Notes under the pieces: generated by a model | The model's database searches: none | Seen by the model: the letters and a program-made list of their open reading frames with translations, nothing else | What the model was told of the DNA's origin: nothing | Shown here: positions 17,525-26,074 of the stretch, piece after piece | How positions within the stretch are numbered: the stretch's first letter is position 1 | Layout: every line of letters begins with the position of its first letter | Made by a program: the position numbers and the translations under genes | From: Bradyrhizobium sacchari | Lineage (GTDB): Bacteria > Pseudomonadota > Alphaproteobacteria > Rhizobiales > Xanthobacteraceae | Assembly (NCBI RefSeq): GCF_002068095.1 | Contig: NZ_LWIG01000014.1 | Location: forward strand, 420,200-484,199 | Length of the DNA stretch: 64,000 nucleotides | Direction: 5' to 3'

Positions 17525-19156
17525 GTGAGCAGGACAAGACTTGCAGCCACGGCGATTGGTCTCGCCAGTGCGCTGGCGGCCTCGGAGGCCCAGGCCCAAT
17601 CGGCCAGCAGCAGCGAGCAGGAAATCGCACTGCTGAAGCAGCAGCTGAAGCTGCTGGAGCAGAAGCTCGACAAGCTGCAAAGCCAGACCGCGGCGAACAC
17701 CGCCGCGACGGCGAAAGCCAAAGCCGAGGCGAAGGCTGAAGCAAAGGCCGAAGCGCGCTCGGAGGCGAAGGCAGTGGTCGCCAACGCGAATGCGGCGATT
17801 CCGGTCAAGGGCCCGGCGCCTGCGTCCGGCGTCGTGGTGACGATGCCGAACAACCGGCCGACGATCTGTACCGCGGATCAAGCCAACTGCGTCGCGATCA
17901 CCAGCCGCGTGCATTGGGATGTCGGTGGCTACGATTACCGCCCCAACACCACAGCCACCGTGCCGCAGAAACTGGACAGCGGCGAGAACGTCCGCCGCGC
18001 GCGCATCGGCGTCACCGGTAAATTCCTCAATGACTGGAATTTCGCCCTGATCTACGATTTCGGCGGCTCGTCGGACGGCTTTGGCGGCACTGGCGCCGCC
18101 GGCACGACCGCCGTCGGCTTCCTGCCCGGCGGAGGCACGTCCGGCATCGAGAACGCGTATATCAGCTACACGGGGCTGAAGCCGTTCGGCGGCAAAATGG
18201 CGATCGAAGCCGGCGTCATGGATATCGCCTGGACCATGGATGAATCCACGAGCTCCAACGACATCGCCTTCATGGAGCGCGCCTCGGTCGGCATCATCGC
18301 GCAAAATATCGCCGCCGGCGATTTCCGTTCTGCCGCCGGCGCTCGCTGGTACAACGACGAGTTCTACGCCGGCGCTTACGTGACCGGCCCGACCACAGGT
18401 GCCATTCACTCGGCCTCGAGCGTTTCACCTCCCGGGACCAGCGAACAATACGGCGCGACCGCCCGCGTTGCAGGCCAGGTCGTCAGCGGCAAGGACTACT
18501 CGGTGCATCTCGGCGGCGACGCGCAGTGGCTGATTCAGCCGCCGCGCAATCTGGTCGCGAACACGCAAACGCTTACGCTCAGCGATCGGCCCGAGCTGCG
18601 CATCGACCCCACAACGCTGATCTCGACCGGAGCGATTGCAAATGTGTCGGGCGCACAGGTCTATGGCGTCGAAGCCGCAGCCACCTACGGACCCCTCTGG
18701 GTCCAGGGCGAGTACTACTGGTTCAACATTGATCGCAACGCGAACACCGGCGTACCGTTGATCGGTGCGCCAAGCCTGAAATTCCAGGGCGGCTACGCGC
18801 AAGCGGCCTACGTCCTGACCGGTGAATCGCGCAAGTACAATCCCGGCAATGCCGCCTATGGCGGCGTCAAGCCCGATCATCCGTTCTCGCTCGATGGCGG
18901 TGGCTGGGGCGCCTGGGAGATCGCCGGCCGCTACTCCACGATGGACTTGAATGATCAGCTCGGGACTGCCGCCGGCATCCCCGGCGGACGCCAGACGGTC
19001 TACACGCTCGCGCTCAACTGGTACGTCAACGGCAATGTCCGCTTCATGCTCGACTATCTGCATGGCACGGTATCGAGGCAGTCCTCGCCGGTCTCGACCG
19101 CCGACGTCGGCTCGAAGTTCGACGCGGTCGCGATGCGCACCCAGTTCGCGTTCTGA
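17525..19156 (+). CDS. outer-membrane porin (OprO/OprP-like) with an N-terminal coiled coil
   Basis: From GTG 17525, which has GGAGG six bases upstream, the product has 543 residues. A signal peptide (MSRTRLAATAIGLASALA, cleaved near EAQAQ) is followed by a coiled-coil helix (SEQEIALLKQQLKLLEQKLD) and an Ala/Lys/Glu repeat (KAEAKAEAKAEARSEAK). A beta-barrel of the phosphate-selective porin type follows, with VRRARIGVTGKFLNDWNFAL and alternating strands, ending in the C-terminal phenylalanine (RTQFAF) used for barrel assembly. It should form a passive channel; the solute is unknown. The tandem repeat just upstream lies in its leader. An earlier in-frame GTG at 17474 starts inside that repeat and is rejected. 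Confidence 0.85.
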   Translation: MSRTRLAATAIGLASALAASEAQAQSASSSEQEIALLKQQLKLLEQKLDKLQSQTAANTAATAKAKAEAKAEAKAEARSEAKAVVANANAAIPVKGPAPASGVVVTMPNNRPTICTADQANCVAITSRVHWDVGGYDYRPNTTATVPQKLDSGENVRRARIGVTGKFLNDWNFALIYDFGGSSDGFGGTGAAGTTAVGFLPGGGTSGIENAYISYTGLKPFGGKMAIEAGVMDIAWTMDESTSSNDIAFMERASVGIIAQNIAAGDFRSAAGARWYNDEFYAGAYVTGPTTGAIHSASSVSPPGTSEQYGATARVAGQVVSGKDYSVHLGGDAQWLIQPPRNLVANTQTLTLSDRPELRIDPTTLISTGAIANVSGAQVYGVEAAATYGPLWVQGEYYWFNIDRNANTGVPLIGAPSLKFQGGYAQAAYVLTGESRKYNPGNAAYGGVKPDHPFSLDGGGWGAWEIAGRYSTMDLNDQLGTAAGIPGGRQTVYTLALNWYVNGNVRFMLDYLHGTVSRQSSPVSTADVGSKFDAVAMRTQFAF

Positions 19157-19165
19157 GACGATACG

Positions 19166-19196
19166 GTCCGGGAGCGGCAGATGCCGCTCCCCGGAC
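19166..19196. terminator. shared hairpin between the porin and HxlR genes
   Basis: GTCCGGGAGCGGC (166-178) pairs with GCCGCTCCCCGGAC (183-196) around the loop AGAT, with one extra C. It sits exactly between the two convergent stops (19156 and 19199). No T-run is seen on either strand, so it may act with Rho or as an mRNA end-protector. Confidence 0.55.
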
Positions 19197-19198
19197 AC

Positions 19199-19576
19199 TC
19201 ACGCGGCGCGTTTCGGCTTCTTCACGACCACCGGCGCCGGCGCGCAGGAGAGTCGCTGCTGGTGGCTCTCGCCCCAGGCCTTGAGGATGTCGATCACCGG
19301 CTTGAGGCTCTCGCCGAGCTCGGAGAGGCAATACTCAACCCGCGGCGGCACCTCGGCATAGACCTTGCGGATGACGAGCTTGTCCTCCTCCAGCGCGCGC
19401 AGCTGCTTGGTCAGCATGCGCTGGGTGATGCCGGGCATCCGGCGGCGCAATTCGCCGAAGCGCTGGGTTCCGCTCTGCAGGTGGTAGAGGATCACGCCCT
19501 TCCATTTGCCGTCGATCAGATCCAGCGTCGCCTCGACCGAGCAGCCGGGACGACGGGCAAAATTGCGCCGTTTCAT
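19199..19576 (-). CDS. HxlR-family winged-helix transcriptional regulator
   Basis: The 125-residue protein has the HxlR layout: an N-terminal Cys in RRPGCSVEATLDLIDGKWKG, the recognition region QRFGELRRRMPGITQRMLTK, and the late helix KPVIDILKAWGE. HxlR regulators respond to aldehydes, quinones or oxidants, often through the N-terminal Cys, and usually control the divergent neighbour. That neighbour here is an alcohol-dehydrogenase-like gene 134 bases away. ATG 19576 is preferred over an upstream TTG at 19600, which lies inside the presumed operator. The C-terminal tail is Lys/Val/Pro-rich. Confidence 0.9.
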   Translation of the reverse strand: MKRRNFARRPGCSVEATLDLIDGKWKGVILYHLQSGTQRFGELRRRMPGITQRMLTKQLRALEEDKLVIRKVYAEVPPRVEYCLSELGESLKPVIDILKAWGESHQQRLSCAPAPVVVKKPKRAA

Positions 19577-19590
19577 GCGTGTTTTTCCAA

Positions 19591-19610
19591 TAGTATCCAA
19601 ACAGGGACTA
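19591..19610. promoter_or_regulatory. candidate HxlR operator
   Basis: TAGTATCC and GGGACTA face each other across five bases, an imperfect dyad in the region between the divergent regulator and dehydrogenase genes. Such dyads in the shared gap are typical of HxlR sites. Only position and symmetry support this. Confidence 0.3.
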
Positions 19611-19710
19611 TATCCCCGAATTTACAGTACTTGCCAAACGGACGCTACAGGGACAGTTAGCAGGCCGGGCGCACACGACAAGCTATCGCGCCAACTGATG
19701 GAGACACGCC

Positions 19711-20724
19711 ATGAAGGCCGTCGGATATAAGACGTCGCTTCCGATCGAGGACGCGGATTCACTGATCGATTTCGAGACCGCAAAACCCGAGCCCAAGGGG
19801 CGCGACATCCGCGTCGCCGTGAAGGCGATCTCGGCCAATCCGGTTGATTACAAGGTGCGCAAGCGTGCCGCCCCGCCCGAGGGCGAGACCAAGATCCTGG
19901 GGTATGACGCGGCCGGCGTGGTCGATGCCGTCGGGCCCGAGGTCACGCTGTTCAAGCCGGGCGACGAGGTGTTCTACGCCGGCTCGATCCTGCGCCAGGG
20001 CACCAATGCCGAATTCCACCTGGTCGACGAACGCATCGTCGGCAACAAGCCGAAGAGCCTGTCCTTCGCGCAGGCAGCAGCACTTCCCCTCACCTCCATC
20101 ACCGCCTGGGAATTGCTGTTCGACCGGCTCGGCGCCGTGCCCGGCAAGAGCGTCGATCCGCGCACGCTGCTGATCACGGGCGGCGCCGGCGGCGTCGGCT
20201 CGATCCTGATCCAGCTCGCGCGCCGCCTCACCGGCCTCACGGTGCTCGCCACCGCGACGCGGTCGGAATCGCAGAAATGGTGCCTCGATCTCGGTGCGCA
20301 TGCGGTAATCGACCATGGCAAGCCGATGAAGGAGCAGGTCGAGAAGCTAAAGCTGCCGCCGGTCGCGCTGGTGGCGAGCCTCACCTTCACCGACCAGCAT
20401 TACAAGAGCATCGCCGACTTCATGGCGCCGCAGGGACGGTTCGGCCTGATCGACGATCCCCCGGAATTCACCATGAGCACGTTCAAGGGCAAAGCGATCT
20501 CGGTGCATTGGGAATCGATGTTCACGCGCTCGTCGTTCCAGACGCCCGACATGATCGCGCAGCATCATCTACTCAACGACGTCGCAGACCTCATCGACAA
20601 GGGCGTGTTGCGCACCACGCTCGATCAGACCTTCGGCACGATCAATGCTGCCAACCTCAAGCGCGCGCATGCGCTGCTCGAGAGCGGCAAGTCGCGCGGC
20701 AAGATCGTGCTGGAGGGCTGGTAG
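19711..20724 (+). CDS. zinc-binding alcohol dehydrogenase family / quinone oxidoreductase-like
   Basis: The 337-residue protein belongs to the medium-chain dehydrogenase superfamily. A GroES-like N-terminal domain has ISANPVDYKVRK and ILGYDAAGVVDAVG. The nucleotide-binding Rossmann domain has LLITGGAGGVGSILIQLARR. The structural-zinc Cys cluster of true alcohol dehydrogenases is absent, which points to the zinc-independent quinone-oxidoreductase-like branch despite the family name, probably NADPH-dependent. GGAG lies ahead of ATG 19711. The divergent HxlR gene suggests induction by a reactive carbonyl or quinone, an inference from context. Confidence 0.87.
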   Translation: MKAVGYKTSLPIEDADSLIDFETAKPEPKGRDIRVAVKAISANPVDYKVRKRAAPPEGETKILGYDAAGVVDAVGPEVTLFKPGDEVFYAGSILRQGTNAEFHLVDERIVGNKPKSLSFAQAAALPLTSITAWELLFDRLGAVPGKSVDPRTLLITGGAGGVGSILIQLARRLTGLTVLATATRSESQKWCLDLGAHAVIDHGKPMKEQVEKLKLPPVALVASLTFTDQHYKSIADFMAPQGRFGLIDDPPEFTMSTFKGKAISVHWESMFTRSSFQTPDMIAQHHLLNDVADLIDKGVLRTTLDQTFGTINAANLKRAHALLESGKSRGKIVLEGW

Positions 20725-20734
20725 CGAAGACATC

Positions 20735-20828
20735 GTAGGGCGGGCAAAGGCGCACTTGCGCCGTGCCCACCGTCGCCTCGACACGCGCAATCAAGGTGGT
20801 GGGCACGCTTGCGCTTTGCTCACCCTAC
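20735..20828. repeat. dispersed repeat GTAGGGCGGGCAAAGG... / ...CACCCTAC
   Basis: GTAGGGCGGGCAAAGGCGCA at one end is mirrored by GTGGGCACGCTTGCGCTTTG and CACCCTAC at the other. A fragment of the same family (GCGCAAGTGCGCCGTGCCCG) is at 23125-23154 and a cousin at 3603-3709. It fills the convergent gap between the dehydrogenase and DUF1330 genes. Confidence 0.75.
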
Positions 20829-20832
20829 GGCA

Positions 20833-21129
20833 CTACGGCACTGGCACGCCTTCAACGAACAGCAGTCGCCGCTCCAGCGCACCGGCGCGGATCTTCAATG
20901 CCTCGGCATATTCCGGCGAGGCGTACCATTCCTTTAGCCTCGCCATCGAAGGGAATTCGACGATGACGATGGCCTTCGGCGGAAGGTTGCCTTCCGCCAG
21001 CTCGGCCCTGCCGCCACGGACAAGATAGCGCCCGCCAAACTCCGCGATCGTCTTCGCGGCGAGCGCGCGATAGGCTTCAAATCCCTCGAGATCGCGCATC
21101 TCGACTTCGGAAATCACATAAGCGGTCAT
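20833..21129 (-). CDS. DUF1330 domain protein
   Basis: The 98-residue product matches the DUF1330 family, a ferredoxin-like dimeric alpha+beta barrel: TAYVISEVEMRDLEGFEAYR, the central FGGRYLVRGGRAE, and PPKAIVIVEFPSMARLKEWY followed by SPEYAEAL. The role is unknown; relatives lie beside oxidoreductases. It starts nine bases after the SDR stop, so both are almost certainly one operon. Confidence 0.9.
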   Translation of the reverse strand: MTAYVISEVEMRDLEGFEAYRALAAKTIAEFGGRYLVRGGRAELAEGNLPPKAIVIVEFPSMARLKEWYASPEYAEALKIRAGALERRLLFVEGVPVP

Positions 21130-21138
21130 AGGCTGCTC

Positions 21139-21927
21139 TTACGCGATCGTATTGACGATGCCACCTTCCGCCCGCAGCGCCGCGCCGTTGGTCGCAGACG
21201 CCTCCTTCGAGGCGACGTAAACAACCATGTTCGCGATCTCCTCGACACTCGCAAAGCGCTGGATCAGCGAGCTCGGGCGATGCTGCTTGACGAAGTTGGC
21301 CGCGGCTTCGTCCACGGACTGCCCGTTTTGCTTCGCGAGATCCTTCACGAAGGTCTCGACGCCCTCCGACATGGTCGGGCCCGGCAGCACGGAATTGACC
21401 GTAACGCCCGTGCCGCGGGTGAGCTGCGCGAGGCCCCGCGCGACCGAAAGCTGGGCCGTCTTGCTCATGCCGTAGTGGATCATCTCGACGGGAATGTTGA
21501 GCCCGGACTCCGAGGAGATGAAGACGATGCGGCCCCAGTTGCGCTTGAGCATGCCCTTCATGTAGGCCCGCGACAACCGCACGCCGCTCATCACGTTGAC
21601 CTCGAAGAAGCGGCTCCAGTCCTCGTCGGGAATGTCGAAGAAGTCCTTCGGCTCGAAGATGCCGGCGTTGTTGATGAGGATGTCGACCTCGGGCAGAGCG
21701 GCCACCAGCGCCTTGCAGCCCGCAGCCGTGGAAACATCGGCAGCGATGCCGCGGACCTTGGCGCCGGTTCCTTCCAGCCTACGCACCGCGGCATCGACCT
21801 TGTCCTGGCCACGCCCGTTGATCACGACGCTGGCGCCGGATGCAGCAAGCCCCTTGGCGATGGCGTGGCCGATGCCGGCAGTCGAGCCGGTGACGAGTGC
21901 GGTCTTTCCGGAAAGGTCGATGATCAT
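21139..21927 (-). CDS. short-chain dehydrogenase/reductase (SDR)
   Basis: A classical SDR of 262 residues. The cofactor motif is TGSTAGIGHAIA at the N-terminus, NNAG follows at about residue 86, and the catalytic set is Ser in FISSESG with Tyr-x-x-x-Lys in YGMSK. The substrate cannot be inferred; the Arg after VINGR suggests NADP. GGAGA lies seven bases ahead of ATG 21927. The DUF1330 gene follows in the same operon; the solute-binding protein gene diverges from it. Confidence 0.9.
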   Translation of the reverse strand: MIIDLSGKTALVTGSTAGIGHAIAKGLAASGASVVINGRGQDKVDAAVRRLEGTGAKVRGIAADVSTAAGCKALVAALPEVDILINNAGIFEPKDFFDIPDEDWSRFFEVNVMSGVRLSRAYMKGMLKRNWGRIVFISSESGLNIPVEMIHYGMSKTAQLSVARGLAQLTRGTGVTVNSVLPGPTMSEGVETFVKDLAKQNGQSVDEAAANFVKQHRPSSLIQRFASVEEIANMVVYVASKEASATNGAALRAEGGIVNTIA

Positions 21928-22118
21928 GTACTATCTCCATCAGGTCGATGGTGGGGATATCGGACGGAGCGGATCGGGACGCAATCGGCACTCACCAATC
22001 AGTGACACGATCAGCGGCCGATCCGACAGCCGCGCGGGTCCTACGTGCCCATGTCTCGGCTGCAGATGGAATGATTATTGCTAAGCCACATCCGATGCGA
22101 ACACGGAAGGACCATACG

Positions 22119-23096
22119 ATGAAGAGAACCGCTCTAACTGTCGCGCTTGGGTTGCTCGGCCTGATAGGCAGCAATTCGCCCGCGCCGGCCCAGGCGGTCT
22201 ATCCGGAAAAATCGCTGCAAATGATCGTCCCTTTCCCGCCCGGCGGCGCCTCCGACGTGGTCGCGCGCATCATCGGCGGCGACCTGGAGACGCGGCTCGG
22301 CAAGCCCGTGATCATCATGAACCGTCCCGGGGGCGGCACCACGATCGCAGCCAAGGAAGTCGCGCGCTCGGAGCCCGACGGATACACTCTGTTCTTCAGC
22401 TCAAACTCGAGCTTCACGCTGCCGGCGGCCGTCAAGGAAAGCGTGCCTTACGATGCGGCCAAGGACTTTGAGCCAATCGGCCGGACCGGAAAGATCACGC
22501 TGGCGCTGGTCACCTACAAGGACAACCCGATCAAGGACGTGGCTGAGCTCGTCGCCGAGGCGAAGGCCAATCCCGACAAGCTGTCGCTGGCCTCCTTCGG
22601 CGTCGCGACCGTGTCGCATTTCGCCGGCGAGCTGTTCAAGTCGGCCGCCGGGGTCAAGATGGTCCACCTGCCCTACAAAGGCAGCGCGCCGGCGATGAAC
22701 GACCTGATCGGCAAGCACATCCAGTACCACGTCGACACCGTGATTGCCGTGAAGCCACAGATCGAGGCCGGCACGGTCAAGGTGCTCGCCGTGTTCTCGG
22801 GCAAGCGCACGCCCTTCCTGCCCGACGTGCCGACGCTCGCCGAGCTCGGCTATGGCAACATCGACTTCGCGTCCTGGGGCGCGCTGGTCGCGCCCAAGGG
22901 GTTGCCGCCGGCCGTTCGCAACAAGCTGTCGGCGACGCTGGAGGAGATCATCAACAGTCCCTCCGTCGCCGAGCGCTTCAGCAAGGTCGGCTTCGAGCCG
23001 GGCTTTGCGCGCTTCGACGATTGGGCCGGCGCGGTGACCAAGGAGACGGCGGAGATGAAGGACATCGCGCAGAAGGCGGGGATCAAGGAGGAGTAA
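22119..23096 (+). CDS. Bug-family (tripartite tricarboxylate transporter) solute-binding protein
   Basis: The 325-residue protein has a signal peptide (MKRTALTVALGLLGLIGSNS, cleavage near APAQA). The Bug fold follows, with YPEKSLQMIVPFPPGGASDV, NRPGGGTTIAAKEVA, MVHLPYKGSAPAMNDLIG and the C-terminal LPDVPTLAELGY. It should bind a carboxylate or small organic anion in the periplasm. The TctA/TctB membrane partners are not in this window, as is common for Bug proteins. ATG 22119 has ACGGAAGG upstream; the longer frame from 21948 would lack a signal. Confidence 0.9.
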   Translation: MKRTALTVALGLLGLIGSNSPAPAQAVYPEKSLQMIVPFPPGGASDVVARIIGGDLETRLGKPVIIMNRPGGGTTIAAKEVARSEPDGYTLFFSSNSSFTLPAAVKESVPYDAAKDFEPIGRTGKITLALVTYKDNPIKDVAELVAEAKANPDKLSLASFGVATVSHFAGELFKSAAGVKMVHLPYKGSAPAMNDLIGKHIQYHVDTVIAVKPQIEAGTVKVLAVFSGKRTPFLPDVPTLAELGYGNIDFASWGALVAPKGLPPAVRNKLSATLEEIINSPSVAERFSKVGFEPGFARFDDWAGAVTKETAEMKDIAQKAGIKEE

Positions 23097-23124
23097 TCTT
23101 CCGCTCGCCAACGGAAGTGCTGGA

Positions 23125-23154
23125 TACGGCGCAAGTGCGCCGTGCCCGCCCTAC
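23125..23154. repeat. fragment of the GTAGGGCGGGC repeat family
   Basis: ACGGCGCAAGTGCGCCGTGC is a tight hairpin followed by CCGCCCTAC, matching one arm of the element at 20735-20828. It lies between two convergent genes. Confidence 0.6.
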
Positions 23155-23173
23155 AGGTCCCCCTGCTACACCG

Positions 23174-23680
23174 TCATTTTTTCTCCGCGACGGCCTGAAT
23201 TGCCTTCCAGTCGAACCTGTCGGCGAGCGCCAATGCCTCGTCCTCGCCGACGCCCTGATAGGTGAAGCTGAACACCGCCTCTTTGCCAAGCGCGACGATC
23301 AGCGTGCCGGACTTGTCCTGGACGTGGAAGGTCTTGAAAACCTGCATGCCCCGCGCGCTGCCGGTGATCATGTGACCATCCGCCGTCTGGACATTCATGC
23401 CACTCTGAATCGGCGCCAGCGCGCCCTCGGCAGCCGGGCCGAGAATGATGGTGGCGTGAGCCTGCGCCTCACCGCGTTCGTAGTCGCGCGTCGCAGTGGT
23501 CACGCTGGTCTCTGCCATTTGCATCGACATGCCCTCCGGCTTCTTGCCTTCCCAACCATTCAGATCGACCAGGAACGGCAGAAAGCGCTGAAATGCCTGC
23601 TGGGCCTGCGCGAGGCCGACCGGCCAGATCATTGAAAACGCCAAAAAGACAATGGAAATCATGTATCGCGGCTTAAACAT
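23174..23680 (-). CDS. secreted hypothetical protein
   Basis: Starting at ATG 23680, which follows GGGGGAAA, the product has 168 residues. A signal peptide (RYMISIVFLAFSMIWPVGLA, then QAQQ) precedes a soluble domain with FLVDLNGWEGKKPEGM, alternating strands (AQAHATIILG, MQVFKTFHVQDKSGTLIVAL) and the late EAVFSFTYQGV. No family is recognised. It should be periplasmic. It stands alone after the terminator of the ribosomal cluster and is convergent with the Bug gene. The frame upstream to 23785 crosses that gap and is not coding. Confidence 0.65.
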   Translation of the reverse strand: MFKPRYMISIVFLAFSMIWPVGLAQAQQAFQRFLPFLVDLNGWEGKKPEGMSMQMAETSVTTATRDYERGEAQAHATIILGPAAEGALAPIQSGMNVQTADGHMITGSARGMQVFKTFHVQDKSGTLIVALGKEAVFSFTYQGVGEDEALALADRFDWKAIQAVAEKK

Positions 23681-23783
23681 CGCTTTCCCCCGGAGGTTGA
23701 ACGCGAACAGTAGAGTTGCATTCGTGGCGTGAGAAAGGCCGCACGGCAGCGAGGCCGGACGGTACACGCGCGACGTTGCAGAC

Positions 23784-23810
23784 AAAAAAAGCGGCGCCCG
23801 AGGGCGCCGC
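23784..23810 (-). terminator. intrinsic terminator of the ribosomal supercluster
   Basis: On the minus strand GCGGCGCCC and GGGCGCCGC form a nine-bp GC stem followed by seven T residues. It begins 26 bases after the rplQ stop and marks the downstream end of the S10-spc-alpha transcript. Confidence 0.9.
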
Positions 23811-23835
23811 TTTCAATTCAGATCTGCTGAGTGGC

Positions 23836-24252
23836 TTACGCCGCCTCGGCTTCCTTCTCCTGCACGGGGCCGGAGTCCTGGCCCTTGGCATCGACGTCGC
23901 GATCGACGAACTCGATCACGGCCATCGCGGCGTTGTCGCCGTAGCGGAAGCCGGCCTTGATGATGCGGGTGTAGCCGCCCTGGCGGTCCTTGTAGCGGGT
24001 CGCCAGCGTGTCGAAGAGCTTCTTGACCATGTCGACGTCGCGCAGCTCGGCGATGGCCTGACGGCGCAGCGACAGGCCGCCCTTCTTGCCGAGAGTGACG
24101 AGCTTCTCGACGATCGGACGGAGCTCCTTGGCCTTGGGCAGCGTGGTGACGATCTGCTCGTGCTTGATCAGCGCGGCCGCCATGTTGGCGAACATCGCCT
24201 TGCGGTGCTCGGCCGTGCGGTTGAGCTTCCGATGAACCTTGCCGTGACGCAT
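23836..24252 (-). CDS. rplQ: 50S ribosomal protein L17
   Basis: L17 sits on the large subunit near the peptide exit. The 138-residue product has the conserved start [13 protein letters not shown] and the tract [19 protein letters not shown] short acidic tail ([14 protein letters not shown]) extends beyond the core, typical of alphaproteobacterial L17. ATG 24252 is chosen by this conserved N-terminus; the frame runs further up to 24297. It is the last gene of the alpha operon, separated from rpoA by 166 bases that hold a dispersed repeat. Confidence 0.97.
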   Translation of the reverse strand: MRHGKVHRKLNRTAEHRKAMFANMAAALIKHEQIVTTLPKAKELRPIVEKLVTLGKKGGLSLRRQAIAELRDVDMVKKLFDTLATRYKDRQGGYTRIIKAGFRYGDNAAMAVIEFVDRDVDAKGQDSGPVQEKEAEAA

Positions 24253-24333
24253 GTGTGTAGTCCTTACTTTAAACTGCCGCGACGGTTCGTCGGACATGTT
24301 GCTCAGGTGGGCTGCCTGCGTTCGCCCTGGTCA

Positions 24334-24412
24334 GTCATTCCGGACGACGCGAAGCGGCGATCCGGAATCTCGCGGTTCCGGGCTCGACTCTGTGAGCCGC
24401 CCCGGAACGACG
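24334..24412. repeat. dispersed palindromic repeat between rpoA and rplQ
   Basis: GTCATTCCGGACGACGCGAA and the inverse CCCCGGAACGACG bound an imperfect inverted repeat related to the element at 534-657. It lies inside the alpha operon, six bases from the rpoA stop. Confidence 0.75.
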
Positions 24413-24418
24413 AAATGC

Positions 24419-25450
24419 TTAGTAATGATCCTCGAAGCGCTTGGCGAGCTCGTCGATGTTCTCCGGCGGCCAGCCCGGCACTTCCATGCCGAGGTGCAGA
24501 CCCATCTGGGCCAGCACTTCCTTGATCTCGTTCAGCGACTTGCGGCCGAAGTTCGGAGTGCGGAGCATTTCCGCTTCGCTCTTCTGCACGAGGTCGCCGA
24601 TGTAGACGATGTTGTCGTTCTTCAGGCAGTTGGCCGAACGCACCGACAGTTCGAGCTCGTCCACCTTCTTGAGGAAGGCCGGGTTGAAGGCGAGGTCCGG
24701 GATGATCTCCTGGGCGACTTCCTTGCGCGGCTCTTCGAAGTTGACGAACACGTTGAGCTGGTCCTGCAGGATGCGGGCGGCATAGGCCACCGAGTCATCC
24801 GGCGAGATCGCGCCGTTGGTCTCGATCGTCATGGTCAGCTTGTCGTAGTCGAGGATCTGGCCCTCGCGGGTGTTCTCGACCTTGTAGGAGACCTTGCGGA
24901 CCGGCGAGTACAGACTGTCGACCGGAATCAGGCCGATCGGCGCGTCCTCGGGACGGTTGCGCTCGGCGGGGACGTAGCCCTTGCCGGTGGAGACCGTGAA
25001 CTCCATGCGGATCTCGGCGCCCTCGTCGAGGGTACAGATCTGCAGGTCCGGGTTGAGCACGGTGACGTCGCCGACGGTCTGGATGTCGCCGGCGGTGACG
25101 ACGCCAGGGCCCTGCTTCTTCACGACCATGCGCTTGGGGCCTTCGCCCTGCATCTTGATCGAGATGTCCTTGATGTTCAGCACGATGTCGGTGACGTCCT
25201 CACGGACGCCAGCGATCGAGGAGAACTCGTGCAGCACGCCGTCGATGTGCACCGACTGCACCGCCGCGCCCTGGAGCGAGGAGAGCAGGATGCGGCGCAG
25301 CGCGTTGCCGAGGGTCTGGCCGAAGCCGCGCTCGAGCGGCTCGGCGACGATGGTCGCGAAACGGCTGGGGTCACTGCCGGGCGTGACCTGGAGCTTGTTC
25401 GGCCGAATCAGTTCTTGCCAATTTTTCTGGATCGTCACTGTTTCACCCAT
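24419..25450 (-). CDS. rpoA: RNA polymerase alpha subunit
   Basis: The alpha subunit dimerises to nucleate polymerase assembly and contacts promoters and activators. The 343 residues hold the N-terminal assembly domain ([20 protein letters not shown]) and the C-terminal DNA-binding domain ([19 protein letters not shown], then [13 protein letters not shown]), linked by a flexible stretch near residue 240. ATG 25450 opens the conserved [17 protein letters not shown]; an upstream ATG at 25507 is not conserved. It follows rpsK after 112 bases. Confidence 0.98.
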   Translation of the reverse strand: MGETVTIQKNWQELIRPNKLQVTPGSDPSRFATIVAEPLERGFGQTLGNALRRILLSSLQGAAVQSVHIDGVLHEFSSIAGVREDVTDIVLNIKDISIKMQGEGPKRMVVKKQGPGVVTAGDIQTVGDVTVLNPDLQICTLDEGAEIRMEFTVSTGKGYVPAERNRPEDAPIGLIPVDSLYSPVRKVSYKVENTREGQILDYDKLTMTIETNGAISPDDSVAYAARILQDQLNVFVNFEEPRKEVAQEIIPDLAFNPAFLKKVDELELSVRSANCLKNDNIVYIGDLVQKSEAEMLRTPNFGRKSLNEIKEVLAQMGLHLGMEVPGWPPENIDELAKRFEDHY

Positions 25451-25562
25451 ACAGGCCAGTCGAACTGCCGTTGCAGACACTGGCGTTGGAGAAAGGCCGC
25501 AGATCACACCCGCGGCTTCTTAGTAAAGTCATCGCGGGCGCCGATGCGCCCGCGATGTCGTA

Positions 25563-25952
25563 TCAAACGCGCCGACGCTTGCGGGGACGGCAACCGTTGT
25601 GCGGGATCGTGGTCACGTCGCGGATCGAGGTGACGGTGAACCCCGCGGCCTGGAGCGCGCGGAGCGCCGATTCGCGGCCCGAACCGGGACCGGCGACTTC
25701 GACTTCCAGCGTGCGCATGCCGTGCTCCTGCGCCTTCTTCGACACGTCCTCGGCGGCAACCTGCGCGGCGTACGGGGTCGACTTGCGCGAGCCCTTGAAG
25801 CCCATCGTGCCGGCGGAAGACCAGGCAATCGTGTTGCCCTGCGCGTCGGTGATGGTGATGGTCGTGTTGTTGAACGACGAGTTCACGTGCGCAACGCCGG
25901 AGGCGATGTTCTTGCGCTCACGACGGCGAACGCGGGTGGCTTCCTTGCCCAT
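25563..25952 (-). CDS. rpsK: 30S ribosomal protein S11
   Basis: S11 lines the mRNA path on the small-subunit platform. The 129 residues include [37 protein letters not shown] and the basic end [24 protein letters not shown] lies upstream of ATG 25952. The preceding gene rpsM ends 122 bases earlier; that gap is unusually wide and holds a small hairpin. Confidence 0.97.
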   Translation of the reverse strand: MGKEATRVRRRERKNIASGVAHVNSSFNNTTITITDAQGNTIAWSSAGTMGFKGSRKSTPYAAQVAAEDVSKKAQEHGMRTLEVEVAGPGSGRESALRALQAAGFTVTSIRDVTTIPHNGCRPRKRRRV

Positions 25953-26022
25953 TGAGTCCCTTTCCTGAAGATCTCAAACGCCGCCGTAATGCCAGCGGCT
26001 ACACCTGTGGAACGAAAAGCGC

Positions 26023-26051
26023 GTGGCGAACGGGTCATCCCCTTTCGCCAC
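26023..26051 (-). other. stem-loop between rpsM and rpsK
   Basis: GTGGCGAA and TTCGCCAC pair over a 13-base loop. Beyond them GC and CACGC could extend the stem with a bulge. No T-run follows, so it is more likely an mRNA processing or stability element than a terminator. Confidence 0.35.
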
Positions 26052-26074
26052 ACGCCGCGACTGGATGCGAAAAC

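Noticed and set aside
24253..24418. Possible small RNA or tRNA in this and other intergenic stretches
   Set aside because: No cloverleaf, CCA end or T-loop (GTTCGAATC-type) was found in any gap. The structure here is explained by a dispersed repeat.
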